Assembly: GCA_963668595.1 (NCBI GenBank)
Contig: OY764876.1
Location: 4,278,001-4,342,000, forward strand
Direction of reading: 5' to 3'
Origin: GWE2-42-39 sp963668595
GTDB lineage: Bacteria > Bacteroidota > Bacteroidia > Bacteroidales > Prolixibacteraceae
Length of the DNA: 64,000 nt
Shown: in pieces, positions 17,885 to 28,500 of the stretch
Position numbering within the stretch: position 1 is the stretch's first letter
Layout of the letters: each line of letters opens with the position of its first letter
Translations under genes and position numbers: made by a program
The notes under the pieces: generated by a model
What the model was told of the DNA's origin: nothing
Database searches by the model: none
The model's input: only the letters and a program-made list of their open reading frames with translations

Positions 17885-17928
17885 TAAAAAAAAACGGGAC
17901 GAATCCTGATAACTCAATCCCGTTTTTA
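17885..17928. terminator. Bidirectional terminator of the IS right end
   Basis: AAAAACGGGA (17890-17899) pairs with TCCCGTTTTT (17918-17927). T runs follow on both strands. On the plus strand it ends the transposase transcript; on the minus strand it can stop read-through from the gene 18047-18574, replacing the terminator that the insertion split. Confidence 0.8.
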
Positions 17929-18027
17929 TAACCTAAAATGTTCTTTGATATGAGTGAAATTACCAGAATTAACCCTGTTCTCAAAAGGAATGGGGATAAA
18001 AACAGCTATATACTCATAATTTTACCG

Positions 18028-18047
18028 TTAAGTTGACGGCTATGGGC
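18028..18047 (-). repeat. Right terminal inverted repeat of the IS
   Basis: Reverse complement of 16419-16438, all 20 bases matching. Its last base is also the last base of the TAG stop codon of the adjacent minus-strand gene. Confidence 0.88.
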
Positions 18048-18055
18048 TAATTGCC
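18045..18055. repeat. Right copy of the insertion-site direct repeat
   Basis: The same eleven bases as 16411-16421. It contains the TAG stop (18047-18049 on minus) of the neighbouring gene, so the duplication kept that gene's reading frame complete. Confidence 0.75.
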
Positions 18056-18574
18056 TCCTTGAATTAAATCATCCATCTCTCCGAAAATCTCGGTATAATC
18101 ATCTAAATCTCCAAAATCATGATAGTTCTCAAATAACCGACTATCCTGCGAATTGAGAAAATCCACGTCGTCCGACAAAATTTGCTTGGGGGCTTTTCCT
18201 TCCATGAAGGCAATTTGTGGTTCATTTAGATTTCTGTCCATAATAATTCCTGTTAATTCTACATAAAACATTCTGTCGTTGAAAAAATCAAAAACGTATA
18301 AAAGCTTTTGGTAGGGTGCTTTGATGAGATTTTTGATTTTTGTCTTATTCATTAAATAGCGTTGAGTTCTATTTGGTTCGTTCAATAACCCGATTTCATT
18401 TTTTCTTCCCCATCTGTCATCACTCAGAAAAAAGGAGGCAAGTTGATCACTGTCAAAATTTGCACATTGTTGAATGGTTGAATGAAGAGCAAGAAAACTT
18501 TCTTCCGGATTAATTTCGATGATGCAGATAAATTCCGGTTTATCGCTTGATGTGATTTTAAAAGAATATATCAT
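18047..18574 (-). CDS. pRiA4b ORF3-like (IS1096 TnpR-like) acidic protein
   Basis: A 175-residue acidic protein. The start MIYSFKITSSDKPEFICIIEI, the middle QLASFFLSDDRWGRKNEI, and KLLYVFDFFNDRMFYVELT match the plasmid pRiA4b ORF3-like domain often seen as a free-standing chromosomal gene in Bacteroidota. The C-terminal 45 residues are Asp/Glu-rich. No signal peptide or membrane segment is seen. The biochemical function is unknown; the link of this name to transposons is historical and does not imply it is part of the IS next door. Its stop codon lies in the target duplication at the edge of the IS. Confidence 0.75.
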   Translation of the reverse strand: MIYSFKITSSDKPEFICIIEINPEESFLALHSTIQQCANFDSDQLASFFLSDDRWGRKNEIGLLNEPNRTQRYLMNKTKIKNLIKAPYQKLLYVFDFFNDRMFYVELTGIIMDRNLNEPQIAFMEGKAPKQILSDDVDFLNSQDSRLFENYHDFGDLDDYTEIFGEMDDLIQGGN

Positions 18575-18966
18575 GCCTTATCTTTTGCTTAAATCTGAAT
18601 TTTAGTAAAACACAACAAATTTATGCTATCGGTTTTCTTTAACGGCAAAAAAAAATAAAAGGTTAGGACGCAAGTGTTAAAAAATATTAATTACATGAAA
18701 TAGCTTTTTAATGTGCAGATATGCTGTGTTTTGTGTTTTGTTGATTTGTGTGCTTTAATGTCATTTTTGCAGAATATTCGAATTAATTCATGGTATATTC
18801 ATTAAATATTCGGCAGATCAAGTCGAATGCTGGAATTTTCAAGCTCAAAAATGGGGCTTGCAGCTCTCGTTTTTTATTCAGAAATTACACTACTCTAAAA
18901 AAAGAGGTATTGTTTCAGAAAATAATCTGAGTAATAGAAGCAGATTCTTATCAAAGATGTTGATTT
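18575..18966. other. AT-rich intergenic region with possible promoter
   Basis: About 390 bases between divergent genes. A TTTG (18737-18740), 21 bases, and CATTTTTG (18762-18769) give a near-consensus Bacteroidota promoter for the permease gene, which would leave a leader of about 190 bases. No gene, repeat or strong hairpin was seen in the rest. Confidence 0.35.
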
Positions 18967-20214
18967 ATGCAAGGACAGCGAATTGTTTATGAGAATATTC
19001 GGATTGCTCTTCAGTCGATTCGAAGCAATTGGTTGAGGACAATTCTTACCGTGTTGATTATTGCAGTAGGAATAACTGCACTGGTCGGAATTCTGACTGC
19101 AATTGACTCCATAAAAAGTTCGATTACGAAGGAATTTACCATGATGGGGACCAATACGTTCTCAATTACTTCACGTGGAATGCGTGTGCAGGTGGGAAAC
19201 AGTCGTTATCGTACTCGTAATTATTCGTATATTAGTTATTATCAGGCGAAAGAGTTTGCTGAACGTTTTGAATTTCCAGCTGTTGTTTCTATTTCAGTGT
19301 ACGCTACCGGTACTGCGACACTGAAATATGGAGAGAAGAAAACTAATCCCAATGTAAGTGCACAAGGGGTTGATAATAATTTTCTTTTTACTGCGGGACA
19401 CGAATTGCAGGCAGGGAGGGCTTTCTCCGAAGAAGATATTCGTTCGGGGAGAAGTGTTGTTTTGCTGGGAAATGCTATTGCAATGAAATTGTTTGATAAA
19501 GATGAAGATCCGATTAATAAGACAATAAGTGTTGGAGGTGGGAAATACAAAGTCATTGGAGTATTGAAATCGAAAGGAAGTGGCTTTGGTGGAAATGGTG
19601 ATCAGATGTGTTTGGTGCCATATACCAATGTGCGTAATTATTTCTCGCGACCCAATATGAATTTTACCGTCCAGGTGAAAGTGGAAAATCAGGAACTGAT
19701 GGATGCAGCAGTTGGACAGGCTGAAGGCGTATTTCGTCAGGTTCGGAAATTGAATCCGGCTGATGAAAGTGACTTCAATATTGAAAAGAGCGATAATCTT
19801 GTAAATATTCTTCTTGATAATATTCGGAATATTACATTGGTTGCAACACTAATTGGCCTTATTACTTTGTTTGGTGCCGCAGTAGGATTGATGAACATTA
19901 TGCTGGTGTCTGTTTCTGAGCGAACCCGTGAAATTGGTACGCGCAAAGCAATCGGGGCAACGTCTCGGGTTATTCGTCAACAATTTCTGATTGAATCAAT
20001 TGTTATAGGTCAATTAGGAGGAGCACTTGGTATTGTTTTGGGAATACTTGCGGGGAATGGTGTTTCTGCTTTAATTAAAATTCCATTTTTCATCCCTTGG
20101 GTTTGGATTATTACCGGCGTAGTACTTTGTTTTGGAGTGAGTATTGCTTCCGGGTATTATCCTGCACAAAAAGCGTCAAAACTTGACCCAATTGAAAGTT
20201 TGCGATACGAATAA
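18967..20214 (+). CDS. MacB-like ABC transporter permease
   Basis: A 415-residue inner-membrane protein. One N-terminal transmembrane helix (about 22-45, RTILTVLIIAVGITALVGIL), a periplasmic MacB_PCD domain (about 50-270) and three C-terminal helices of the FtsX domain (about 290-405), including SVSERTREIGTRKAIGA, the cytoplasmic coupling motif. Family members pair with an ATPase and often a periplasmic adaptor to move lipoproteins, peptides or drugs. No ATPase or adaptor gene lies nearby, so partner and substrate are unknown. It is isolated by long intergenic stretches on both sides. Confidence 0.9.
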   Translation: MQGQRIVYENIRIALQSIRSNWLRTILTVLIIAVGITALVGILTAIDSIKSSITKEFTMMGTNTFSITSRGMRVQVGNSRYRTRNYSYISYYQAKEFAERFEFPAVVSISVYATGTATLKYGEKKTNPNVSAQGVDNNFLFTAGHELQAGRAFSEEDIRSGRSVVLLGNAIAMKLFDKDEDPINKTISVGGGKYKVIGVLKSKGSGFGGNGDQMCLVPYTNVRNYFSRPNMNFTVQVKVENQELMDAAVGQAEGVFRQVRKLNPADESDFNIEKSDNLVNILLDNIRNITLVATLIGLITLFGAAVGLMNIMLVSVSERTREIGTRKAIGATSRVIRQQFLIESIVIGQLGGALGIVLGILAGNGVSALIKIPFFIPWVWIITGVVLCFGVSIASGYYPAQKASKLDPIESLRYE

Positions 20215-20243
20215 AAAGAAATAATCAATACTTCTTTGTTGTA

Positions 20244-20262
20244 TTTAAATGTCATATATACA
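20244..20262. repeat. First copy of a 19-base direct repeat
   Basis: Identical to 20356-20374, and both copies are preceded within one or two bases by TTTGTTG. This copy also contains a small inverted repeat (AAATGT/ACATTT). Confidence 0.7.
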
Positions 20263-20355
20263 TTTAGTTACAGTATTTTACTTTATTTTATGATTAAGTA
20301 AAGTTATATGTGTGAAATTTATTTTGGTTTAATATATTGAATAAGATTTTGTTGC

Positions 20356-20374
20356 TTTAAATGTCATATATACA
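20356..20374. repeat. Second copy of the 19-base direct repeat
   Basis: A perfect copy of 20244-20262, 112 bases downstream. The inverted repeat here is longer: AAATGTC with GACATTT (to 20381). Paired palindromic copies suggest a protein-binding site, but no regulator can be assigned. Confidence 0.7.
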
Positions 20375-20585
20375 GACATTTATGCGTGTGTATGCAGCTG
20401 GCGAAAATCTAATTTTTTATAGAAAATGAGTATCGTTTTGTTGATTTTAATTTAATCATCATAGATACAGGTTGTTATGATGATTGATTTGATTGAATTA
20501 TTTAAAGTTCTAATTTTTTTTAGTGCTTCTCTTTCTAAAAAATGGTGTCAGAACTGAGAAAATTCTGGATTTTTCATTTTTCCCA

Positions 20586-20615
20586 ATAAAAAAGGGCTGT
20601 CTTTCGACAACCCTT
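20586..20615 (-). terminator. Intrinsic terminator of gap
   Basis: AAGGG...TGTC (20592-20601) pairs with GACA...CCCTT (20606-20615) with one internal mismatch and a four-base loop; the minus strand continues into a T run. It is 25 bases after the stop. Confidence 0.8.
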
Positions 20616-20640
20616 CTATATTATTAATGGATAACAGCAA

Positions 20641-21648
20641 TTATTTTACTGAATCCATGTATTGGATCAATTCGCATACTTTTGCTGAGTAACCCATTTC
20701 GTTGTCGTACCATGATACAACTTTAACGAATGTAGGAGACAACTGAATTCCAGCTTCTGCGTCGAAGATAGAAGTACGAGTGTCACCGATGAAGTCGTTA
20801 GAAACCACTGCATCTTCAGTATAGCCAAGGATTCCTTTCAGTTCGCCTTCTGAAGCGGCTTTCATTGCTGCACAAATTTCAGCATAAGAAGTTTCTTTTG
20901 CCAAACGAACTGTCAGGTCAACTACTGATACGTCAGGAGTTGGAACACGGAAAGCCATACCTGTTAATTTGCCGTTCAATGAAGGAATTACTTTTCCTAC
21001 AGCTTTTGCAGCACCTGTTGATGAAGGAATAATGTTTTGTCCTGCACCGCGGCCACCTCTCCAGTCTTTTGCTGAAGGACCGTCAACAGTCTTCTGAGTA
21101 GCAGTAGTCGCGTGAACTGTAGTCATCAAACCTTCAACGATACCAAAATTGTCATGCAATACTTTAGCGATAGGAGCCAAGCAGTTAGTTGTACAAGAAG
21201 CGTTTGATACGAAGTTCATATCGTTGGTATATGAAGTGTGGTTAACACCCATTACGAACATTGGAGTATCGTCTTTTGAAGGAGCAGAGAAAATTACTTT
21301 TTTTGCACCAGCGTCAATGTGTCCCTGTGCTTTTGTTTTTTCAAGGAACAAACCTGTTGATTCAACTACATATTCTGCACCAACAGCTCCCCAGTTAATA
21401 TCAGCTGGGTTTCTTTCTGCTGTTACACGGATTTCGTTTCCATTAACGATCAGTTTGCCATCTTTTACTGCAACTTCTCCTTTGAAGATACCGTGGGTAG
21501 AGTCGTATTTCAACATGTAAGCCATGTAGTCAACGTCAATCAGGTCGTTGATTGCAACTACCTGGATAGTGCCTTTGGCGATAGCCTGGCGGAAAACGAA
21601 ACGACCAATGCGGCCAAATCCGTTGATACCGATTTTAATTTGTGACAT
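20641..21648 (-). CDS. gap: Glyceraldehyde-3-phosphate dehydrogenase, type I
   Basis: A 335-residue GAPDH. It has the NAD-binding start IKIGINGFGRIGR, the catalytic Cys152 in SNASCTTNCLAP, and the C-terminal WYDNEMGYS. It oxidises glyceraldehyde 3-phosphate to 1,3-bisphosphoglycerate in glycolysis and runs in reverse for gluconeogenesis. Codon use is strongly biased to GCT, GGT, CGT and ACT types like tuf, as expected for an abundant enzyme. It has its own promoter (21722-21753) and terminator, so it is a single-gene unit. Confidence 0.98.
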   Translation of the reverse strand: MSQIKIGINGFGRIGRFVFRQAIAKGTIQVVAINDLIDVDYMAYMLKYDSTHGIFKGEVAVKDGKLIVNGNEIRVTAERNPADINWGAVGAEYVVESTGLFLEKTKAQGHIDAGAKKVIFSAPSKDDTPMFVMGVNHTSYTNDMNFVSNASCTTNCLAPIAKVLHDNFGIVEGLMTTVHATTATQKTVDGPSAKDWRGGRGAGQNIIPSSTGAAKAVGKVIPSLNGKLTGMAFRVPTPDVSVVDLTVRLAKETSYAEICAAMKAASEGELKGILGYTEDAVVSNDFIGDTRTSIFDAEAGIQLSPTFVKVVSWYDNEMGYSAKVCELIQYMDSVK

Positions 21649-21721
21649 AGTTGTTTTCTTTTAATTAATGTATGAAAGAATATTTGTTTAAAGATCCTCC
21701 ACCTCTTTCGAAATGGACATA

Positions 21722-21753
21722 CAAATTAAATATATATATACAGAAACGTCAAA
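21722..21753 (-). promoter_or_regulatory. Bacteroidota-type promoter of gap
   Basis: On the minus strand: TTTG (21753-21750), 20 bases, then TTAATTTG (21729-21722), seven of eight matches to TAnnTTTG. It predicts a leader of about 65-70 bases before the gap start. Confidence 0.5.
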
Positions 21754-21951
21754 TTTTTTTCTGACGCACTCCTTTTTTTCAAAGATTGCTTAATTTTTAG
21801 TTAATGTTCGTTTTTATAATAACGAGATTATAGATTACATATCTCTTGTTTTTGCACGAGAAAGACGCGATTTGCCTGTTTTTTTTCGACAAACGGGGCA
21901 GAGCGATCTGAAATATTCAATTCTCAGGGGTTGAAAAAATGAGTAATCGAT

Positions 21952-21997
21952 GAAAAAACAGTGTTTTAGATTGAAAATTGATGTTTCTGTTTTTTTC
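21952..21997 (-). terminator. Likely terminator after the small lipoprotein gene
   Basis: GAAAAAACAG (21952-21961) pairs with CTGTTTTTTTC (21987-21997); the minus-strand stem ends in T residues. It lies about 24 bases past the stop of 22021-22182. A long 25-base loop makes it modest. Confidence 0.5.
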
Positions 21998-22020
21998 TGA
22001 ATTAGACGAAAACTGCATTA

Positions 22021-22182
22021 TTAGGCTTGTTTCTGGGGAAAAGTTGTAGGATGCAAACTGTAGGCAGGGCAATTACACGAGGATTTGCATGAATAAAAAA
22101 CAAGCGAAACGAAAGAGACAAGTAAAAGTACGAGAAAATATTTTCGAAGTTTGAGCTTGTTTTGTTTGTCTAAAGTCATCAT
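22021..22182 (-). CDS. Tiny predicted lipoprotein
   Basis: About 53 residues from the ATG at 22182 (a second ATG follows at once). The longer frame from 22251 adds a non-signal-like stretch. It has a basic start (KQNKLKLRKY), a hydrophobic helix (FLVLLLVSFVSLVFY), then a lipobox-like YSC followed by KSSCNCPAYS. Short lipoproteins with this CxxCxCP-type tail occur widely in Bacteroidota near core genes; their role is unknown to me. The short length limits confidence, but the arrangement is unlikely by chance. Confidence 0.6.
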   Translation of the reverse strand: MMTLDKQNKLKLRKYFLVLLLVSFVSLVFYSCKSSCNCPAYSLHPTTFPQKQA

Positions 22183-22438
22183 TGTTTGATCATTTTTTAT
22201 AAGTAATTCATTTAAATAACCAGAATAGAATATAAAAATTGTAGAATGCACTCAAAAATAAATAAAAACTGTATTTTTAGATTCAAATTGTGATACACAA
22301 ATTTTGAGTGTTTGCTATTTTGGTATAATATATAAAATCTGCTCCGGACAAAGAAGTGTGATCGCTTCAAACATCAGGGGATACAATGGTTACAGCAAAA
22401 AATAATTGCAAAATATTTTATTTTTATGCAGGATTATT

Positions 22439-22470
22439 TTTGTACATTGCTGATAAATTTTATACGTTTG
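22439..22470 (+). promoter_or_regulatory. Bacteroidota-type promoter of the giant surface protein
   Basis: TTTG (22439-22442), 20 bases, then TACGTTTG (22463-22470), a full match to TAnnTTTG. The predicted leader is about 100 bases to the ATG at 22577, which has an A-rich upstream and no Shine-Dalgarno sequence. Confidence 0.65.
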
Positions 22471-22576
22471 TAATATAAAGACCCGAAAAAGGGATGAATA
22501 TGTCTTAAAAAATAGAAGAAATGAATGATATAATACAATCAATCAATCAATTAAGTTCAATTAAAAAACAATTGCT

Positions 22577-25500
22577 ATGAGAAAATCATTTACTCGGGTA
22601 TTTGGTATTTTTATATTGAGTATGATGATGACCTTGTACGGCTTGGCTCAACCTTCGCTGACAACGGGCACGCTTACCAATATTAAAAAGACCGATAAGC
22701 TTATGCTGCTCTCAGACAAGGCTGTTACGCCAGGTACGGGAGTAGTACGTTTGTTGGATGCGTTAGGCAATCCAATTAAAACTTATCAAGCAAGCAATTC
22801 TAGTTTTGTTACTATTAGTGACAAAAAGAATGCTGCTAATAAGTATGAAATTACCGTTGACTTTACTTCTTATTTGGCTGAAGAAACAGCTTATCAGTTG
22901 GAAGTTGATGCTAATTTCGTAAAAGACGCAACTGCCGGTAATGCTGCTGTTGCAGCTGCAGCTGTGCAAGTGGGTGACTGGACTGCTCCTATTTTGAAGG
23001 CAAGCACTCCATTTAAACCTAAAAGCACAGAGACTGTTAATGTTCAGTTAGGTGAAGTGTTGGAAGTTACTTTTAATGAAGATGTGAAATTGGCCGCTGG
23101 TGCTCAGGTTCATATTTATACAGATAATGGAACTTCTTACGGAAACTTATTTGAAACTGTTTCTGGTGGAAGTTTAGCTATAAAAGCTGGTGATGCCAAA
23201 ACAATTCAAATTACTGCATCAAAACCATTCGTTCAACTTACAAAGTATTATGTAACAATTCCTAAGGGATCTATTGTTGATCAACCTGACATTTTTGGTA
23301 ATGATAACCAAAATAAATATGAAGGTTGGTTGAATGATGCAACTAAATGGTATTTTACTGTTCGTGATAATACAATCGCTTCTTTTACAAAAAAAGTTGC
23401 CGATAACATCGCAAAAGATAAATTCGATGTTTTCATGCAATTGGATAAAGCTGGTACCGCTTATGTAATGGCAGTACCTAAAGGAGCTGCTGTTCCTGCG
23501 AATGCTGATTTCACTGCTGGAAATGGAATGAAAACTAAAGCGGTTGATGCTGCAAGTAAAGATTTTTATGTTACTTTGACTCAGTATTATACTGGAGCTG
23601 GTGCAGCCAACCTTCAAGAAGGTGTTGAATACGATGTATATGCATACACTGAAAATACTCAGGTTGCTGCAAACGTAATGAACCCAGCTCAAAAAATAAT
23701 TTCTGCTGTTAAAACTCTTGATGTAACTTCTCCTGTTGCAACATTGTTCCCTCTTGATGGTGCTGTTAATGTAACTACTGCTAGCATGAAAATTCATGGT
23801 GCATATTATATTGCATTAAGTTTTTCAGCGGGAGCTGGAGATGTAGTTAAAAAAGGTAATGGAAGTGTTTCTATTTACAAATGGGATAATAATTCTCCGA
23901 ACCATACTGAAGTATTATCAGTTCCTATTGCTGATTGTAAGTTGACTGTAGATCCTACAGCTACAACTACAACTCAAGGAGACTCATTGTATATCCCTGT
24001 TCCTCAGGCTACATGGGAAAGTGCACAAACTTATTTCGTGAAATTCCCTCAAGGTTTGGTTACTGATTTGAGTACAAACCCAATTGCAGGTATCACAAAT
24101 ACTGAAGATTGGAAATTTACGATCATTGATTATCTTGCTCCTACAGTTACTATTACTGAAAATCAAACAGCTACTACTGCTGCAAATAAAGTGGCAAAAG
24201 TAATTGCTACCTACAATGAGCAAATCTGTTCTGACAATGTAGGAACTTTGATGAATGATGCTGCTTTTAAAAATGCTTTACTTATTGAAAAACTTTCAGG
24301 AACTTCCAAAGTAGCTGTAAATGCAGCAGACTATGTTGTGTCGAATGTAGGAAATAAAACATTTACTATCGATTTGACTGTAGTTTCAGAAGGAACTTAT
24401 TATGTAACAATTCAGAAAGATAAAGTATTTGACCTTATTGGAAACAAACGAGGAGTGGCAGATCCTTACACATTAAATGTGAAAGATTTTGAAGCTCCAG
24501 TTGTTACCTTTAAACCTGATTTGAACACTGTTGCTGCTAATTATCAGATTGGTAAAACTGATGATTTTGTAATTGAATTTAACGAACCAGTATATCGTGG
24601 CGATAATGGTGCTGCTATTGATGATGCTTATGTTGCTGCGCATGTTATTTTGCGTAAAGGAACAGACAACTCTGGCGCTTTCGTTACTGCAACTTATACT
24701 GTTGCTCCAAATGCAAAATCATTTATTATTAATCCTGCAAACGATTTTACAGCTGTAGGAGATCTATATTGGTTAGAACTTGGTGCAGGAACAGTAAAAG
24801 ATGCTGCTGGTAATGCTATTGCATATCAATCTGCACAATATGTTGTTGATGATTTCCAAAAACCTACTGCAACATTCAAATATGCAGCAGGTACTGCATT
24901 TACTACTGCATTAGTTAATCCTACTGGTTTAGTTCCTTATGTCGAATTTACAGAAGGAGTTAAAAAATTAGATGGAACTGCTATTGCGAATGGTGCTGAT
25001 GCTACTACTTATATTAATTTCAAGGAAAACGGAGAAAATGTTCTCTATACTGCAACATGGGACTTGTTGACAGATCCAGCAAAACCACATATTGTTATTA
25101 CTTATGGTTTTGGAAATAGCAAACAATATGATATTTCTATTGGCAAATCATTAATTGATAATAATAACAATTCATTTGATGGTGCTTCTGTAACATTTAA
25201 TACATATTCAACTGCTGCTCCTTCTGTTTCTTTGAAATCTCCGGATTCAAACGAGCATAAAGTTGTTGCAGGAAAAGTAGTTGAAGTTACATTTAATGAG
25301 AAAATTTCTGCAGGAGCGAATATTGCTCTCATTACTGTTACATCTAATGTGTCTGGAGCTTTAGCTTATACTACAGAAATTTCTGATAAAGTATTGAAAA
25401 TTAAACCTACTGTTGCATTGTTGCCGAACGAAACAATTACGGTATCTGTTCCTGCTGGAGCTGTTATAAATACAGCTACAGTAAACAATGCGTTATTTAA

Positions 25501-28500
25501 CTGGTCATTCTATACTTATGACACAGTCGCTCCAACTTTTGACGATGCTCATGCAAGCACTGATCCAAAAGTGAATGTTGGAGGTCAGGTTATTGCTGTA
25601 TCAGACAAATTAGTATTGGCTTTCACTGAAAAAGTGGTTCTTAAAACAGGAACTATTTATATCCGTCGTAATGCTGATGGTGTTGCTGTTCAGACTTTAT
25701 CTCAGGCTAACTGCCAGTTGGATAATGCTACTGGTAAAGTGTTGACTATTACTCCAGTTGCTGCATTAGAATACGGAACTACTTATTACGTTGAAATTAC
25801 ACCTGGTTTAGTTGAAGACGTAGAAGCAAATCCATTTGCAGGTTTTGCTGGTAATGCTGGTGCTACAGTATGGGATTTCACTACTACTGCAACTCCTGGT
25901 GCATTTACCGTTGATTTAGTAAAATCTTCACCAGCTGATTTCCAAGATAAGATTGCTGCTGGTTTAGCTGCTATCTCTGTTAAATTTAACAGAACGATTA
26001 AAACTAATTCATTGTCTTCTGCTAACAGAATTTCGTTGACTGAAGATGGTGTAACTGTTATTAATGACTTGGCTAACAGTGCTCGTTTCTCTATCGCAGG
26101 AGATATCTTAACTGTAAATCTGCAAGTTGGAACAAATGTTGACATCAAAGCGAACAAAACTTATGTTTTGACTTTGGACAATGGTGTTGTGAAAGACAAT
26201 TATTCGACAGACAACACTGGTAATTCAATTACTTTCTATACATTCGATAACAATGGACCGAAAGTTATTGACTTTACTCCAAGTGCCAGCACTACTCCTA
26301 CTGCACCAGTAGGTTCAAATATCATTATTAAATGGGATGAAGTTCCTGTATTGAAAACGACAGGTGCTACCATTGAGGCTGCAACGATTAAATCAACTCC
26401 TCTTGTAACTGTTGCTGGTGGTACAGCTTATACGGCTTATATTAGTGATGGTGGTTTGACCTGGACTCTAGTAATGGATGCTCCGTTTGCTGAGAAAACT
26501 ACTTATACTGTTGATGTTAAACAGAATGATGTAAAAGATGCATTAAATAATTCTCAGGGGGGTAGTAAAATTTGGTCATTTATGACTGAGGACAAAACAA
26601 TTGCTGCTCCTAAAAACTTCGCAGTGGTTGCTGGTGGTAATACTACCGGAACTCAAGTTGACTTTACTGTAGAATTCAACGAAGAAGGAAATGTATATTA
26701 TTTAGTTGCACCAAAAGCTGATGGAACTAAAACTGTTGCGGATATTATTGCTGCTGATAAGAAGATTGCTTATGCCGCAGGTGTTAATGTTTGGACTGCA
26801 AGTGCTACACAGAATGCAAAAAGTTTAACATCTAGTGTTGAATATACTTTCTGGTTTGTTGCTAAAGACAAAATTGGAAATACAAGTACTGTTTACTCTG
26901 CAGATGTTACTACATTTGATAATATCAAACCTATTGCGACTATTAATGCTCCATTGAATACCGCTTCAAATCAGGAAGCAAATGTTGATCTTGTATTGAC
27001 ATTCAATGAAAAAGTTAATATTGGCACAGGTCACGTTATTATTCGTGAATTGGCTACTGATATTATTGTCCGTGATATTAATATTGCAGCTCCGAATGCA
27101 GGTAATGGTGAAGCGGTATCACTTGATGCCACACAACTTAAAGCAACTATTGATTTCGGTGGTGTATTGGCTAGTCAGACTACTTACTATGTTGAAGTTG
27201 TTGGTGGTTCATTCAAAGATTTGAGTAACAACCCAATGGAGAAAATTGTAGGTAGCGATAAGTGGTCATTTACAGTGAAAGATACTGATGCTCCTCTGTT
27301 AGTTTCTACTACACCTGATTATACTAAAGTTGCTCCAAACTTGCCAGAAGTTAAAAAAGATGTAACATTCACTATGGAATTCAATGAGTCGGTGAAACCA
27401 GGAACTGGTGCTTTGGTTGTTTATTACAAATCAAACATTGGAGGTATTATCGTAGCTGGTGATGAGTTCGAAGTAGTAAATGTTAATCAAATGGACTTCA
27501 GCGTAGATAAAAAAGTTAGCTTTACTTTGGTAAACACTCCAGTTGAGCAAACTGATTTCTATGTAACTATTCCGAATACATTGATTAAAGACAATGCTAA
27601 TAACAACTTCGCTAATGGCTTGAAAGCTGGTGGTGTGTTAGGTAATAGCTGGGATTTCATTATCCTGGATCAAACTCCTCCTGCATTAACTTCTGCTCAA
27701 GTACAGAAAGTTGCTGGTGGTGCATGGGTGAATGCAGTTAATGCTACAGGTGTTGATATTAATTCAAATATTCAAGTTAATTATACAGAGAATATTTTTA
27801 AATCTCCGAATGCAACTGTATTTACTGCTGCTGAATTGAAAGCTTTGGTTTCTGTAACAAGTGCTGCTGGAACTGTTGTTGAGTTGAACTCTGTAACTTT
27901 AGTTGGCGGAACTCAACTTGATATTGATCCTAAAAATGCATTGGTAAGCGAAACAGAGTATCACGTAACTGTTGGTGCAGTTGTTGATAATAAATTGAAT
28001 GCGAATACAGGAGTAAGCTTTAAGTTTACAACTAAAGATATGACTCCTCCTGTTGCTACAATTACTCCAACTCACAATACTACAATTAATCCTAAAACAG
28101 GTGTTGTTACTGTTAAGATGAATGAGCCTGTTTTTGATGAAGTATTAATCAATACTGCTGAAGGTAATAATATTGTATTTGAAATTAAGAATGAAAATAT
28201 TCCTTCATTCTTCACATACAAACGAGTTACTAGCAAAACAGATATGACTCAGATTGGAGTAAATATCCAATTTACAGGAGTGTACGATGCTACTGCTAAT
28301 GTAATCACATTGACTCCAAAAGCTACTGAACTACCATTTGCTTCAGAAGGTTGGTATCGTGTAGAATTGTTGGCCGGTGTTATTCGTGATGCTGCTAATA
28401 ATGGTATCGCTTCAACTGTATCAGTATTCCAGATTGAAGACCATGTAAAACCAGTAGTTGCTGCTGGCGGTTATTCTCCAATGACTCCTGTTGCTGCGAC

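Larger units (their letters stand above)
16419..18047 (+). mobile_element. IS4-family insertion sequence inside a terminator
   Basis: A 1.63 kb element bounded by perfect 20-base inverted repeats (16419-16438 and 18028-18047) and direct repeats outside them. It encodes one DDE transposase with the IS4 YREK signature. An intrinsic terminator lies just inside the left end (16440-16490) and a bidirectional one near the right end (17885-17928). Joining the two flanks and keeping one copy of the direct repeat restores a GGAGGC/GCCTCC hairpin with a T run, the intrinsic terminator of the minus-strand gene 18047-18574. The element therefore split that hairpin. The perfect ends and repeats suggest a recent insertion. 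Confidence 0.9.
20215..20585. other. Long AT-rich gap after the permease gene
   Basis: No credible gene. It holds a repeated near-palindromic motif (20244-20262 and 20356-20374) and an unrelated hairpin: AATCATCATA (20454-20463) with TATGATGATT (20476-20485). None of these has a T run, so they are not obvious terminators. The gap ends at the gap-gene terminator. Confidence 0.5.

Noticed and set aside
18047..18574. Truncated gene disrupted by the IS
   Set aside because: The TAG stop is rebuilt by the target duplication and the frame is of full family length, so the gene is intact; only its terminator was split.
20244..20374. CRISPR array
   Set aside because: Only two copies of the repeat exist, the spacing is over 90 bases, and no cas genes are present.
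20478..20561. 26-codon frame in the long gap after the permease gene
   Set aside because: Too short and overlapping an AT-rich hairpin; no ribosome-binding or family evidence.
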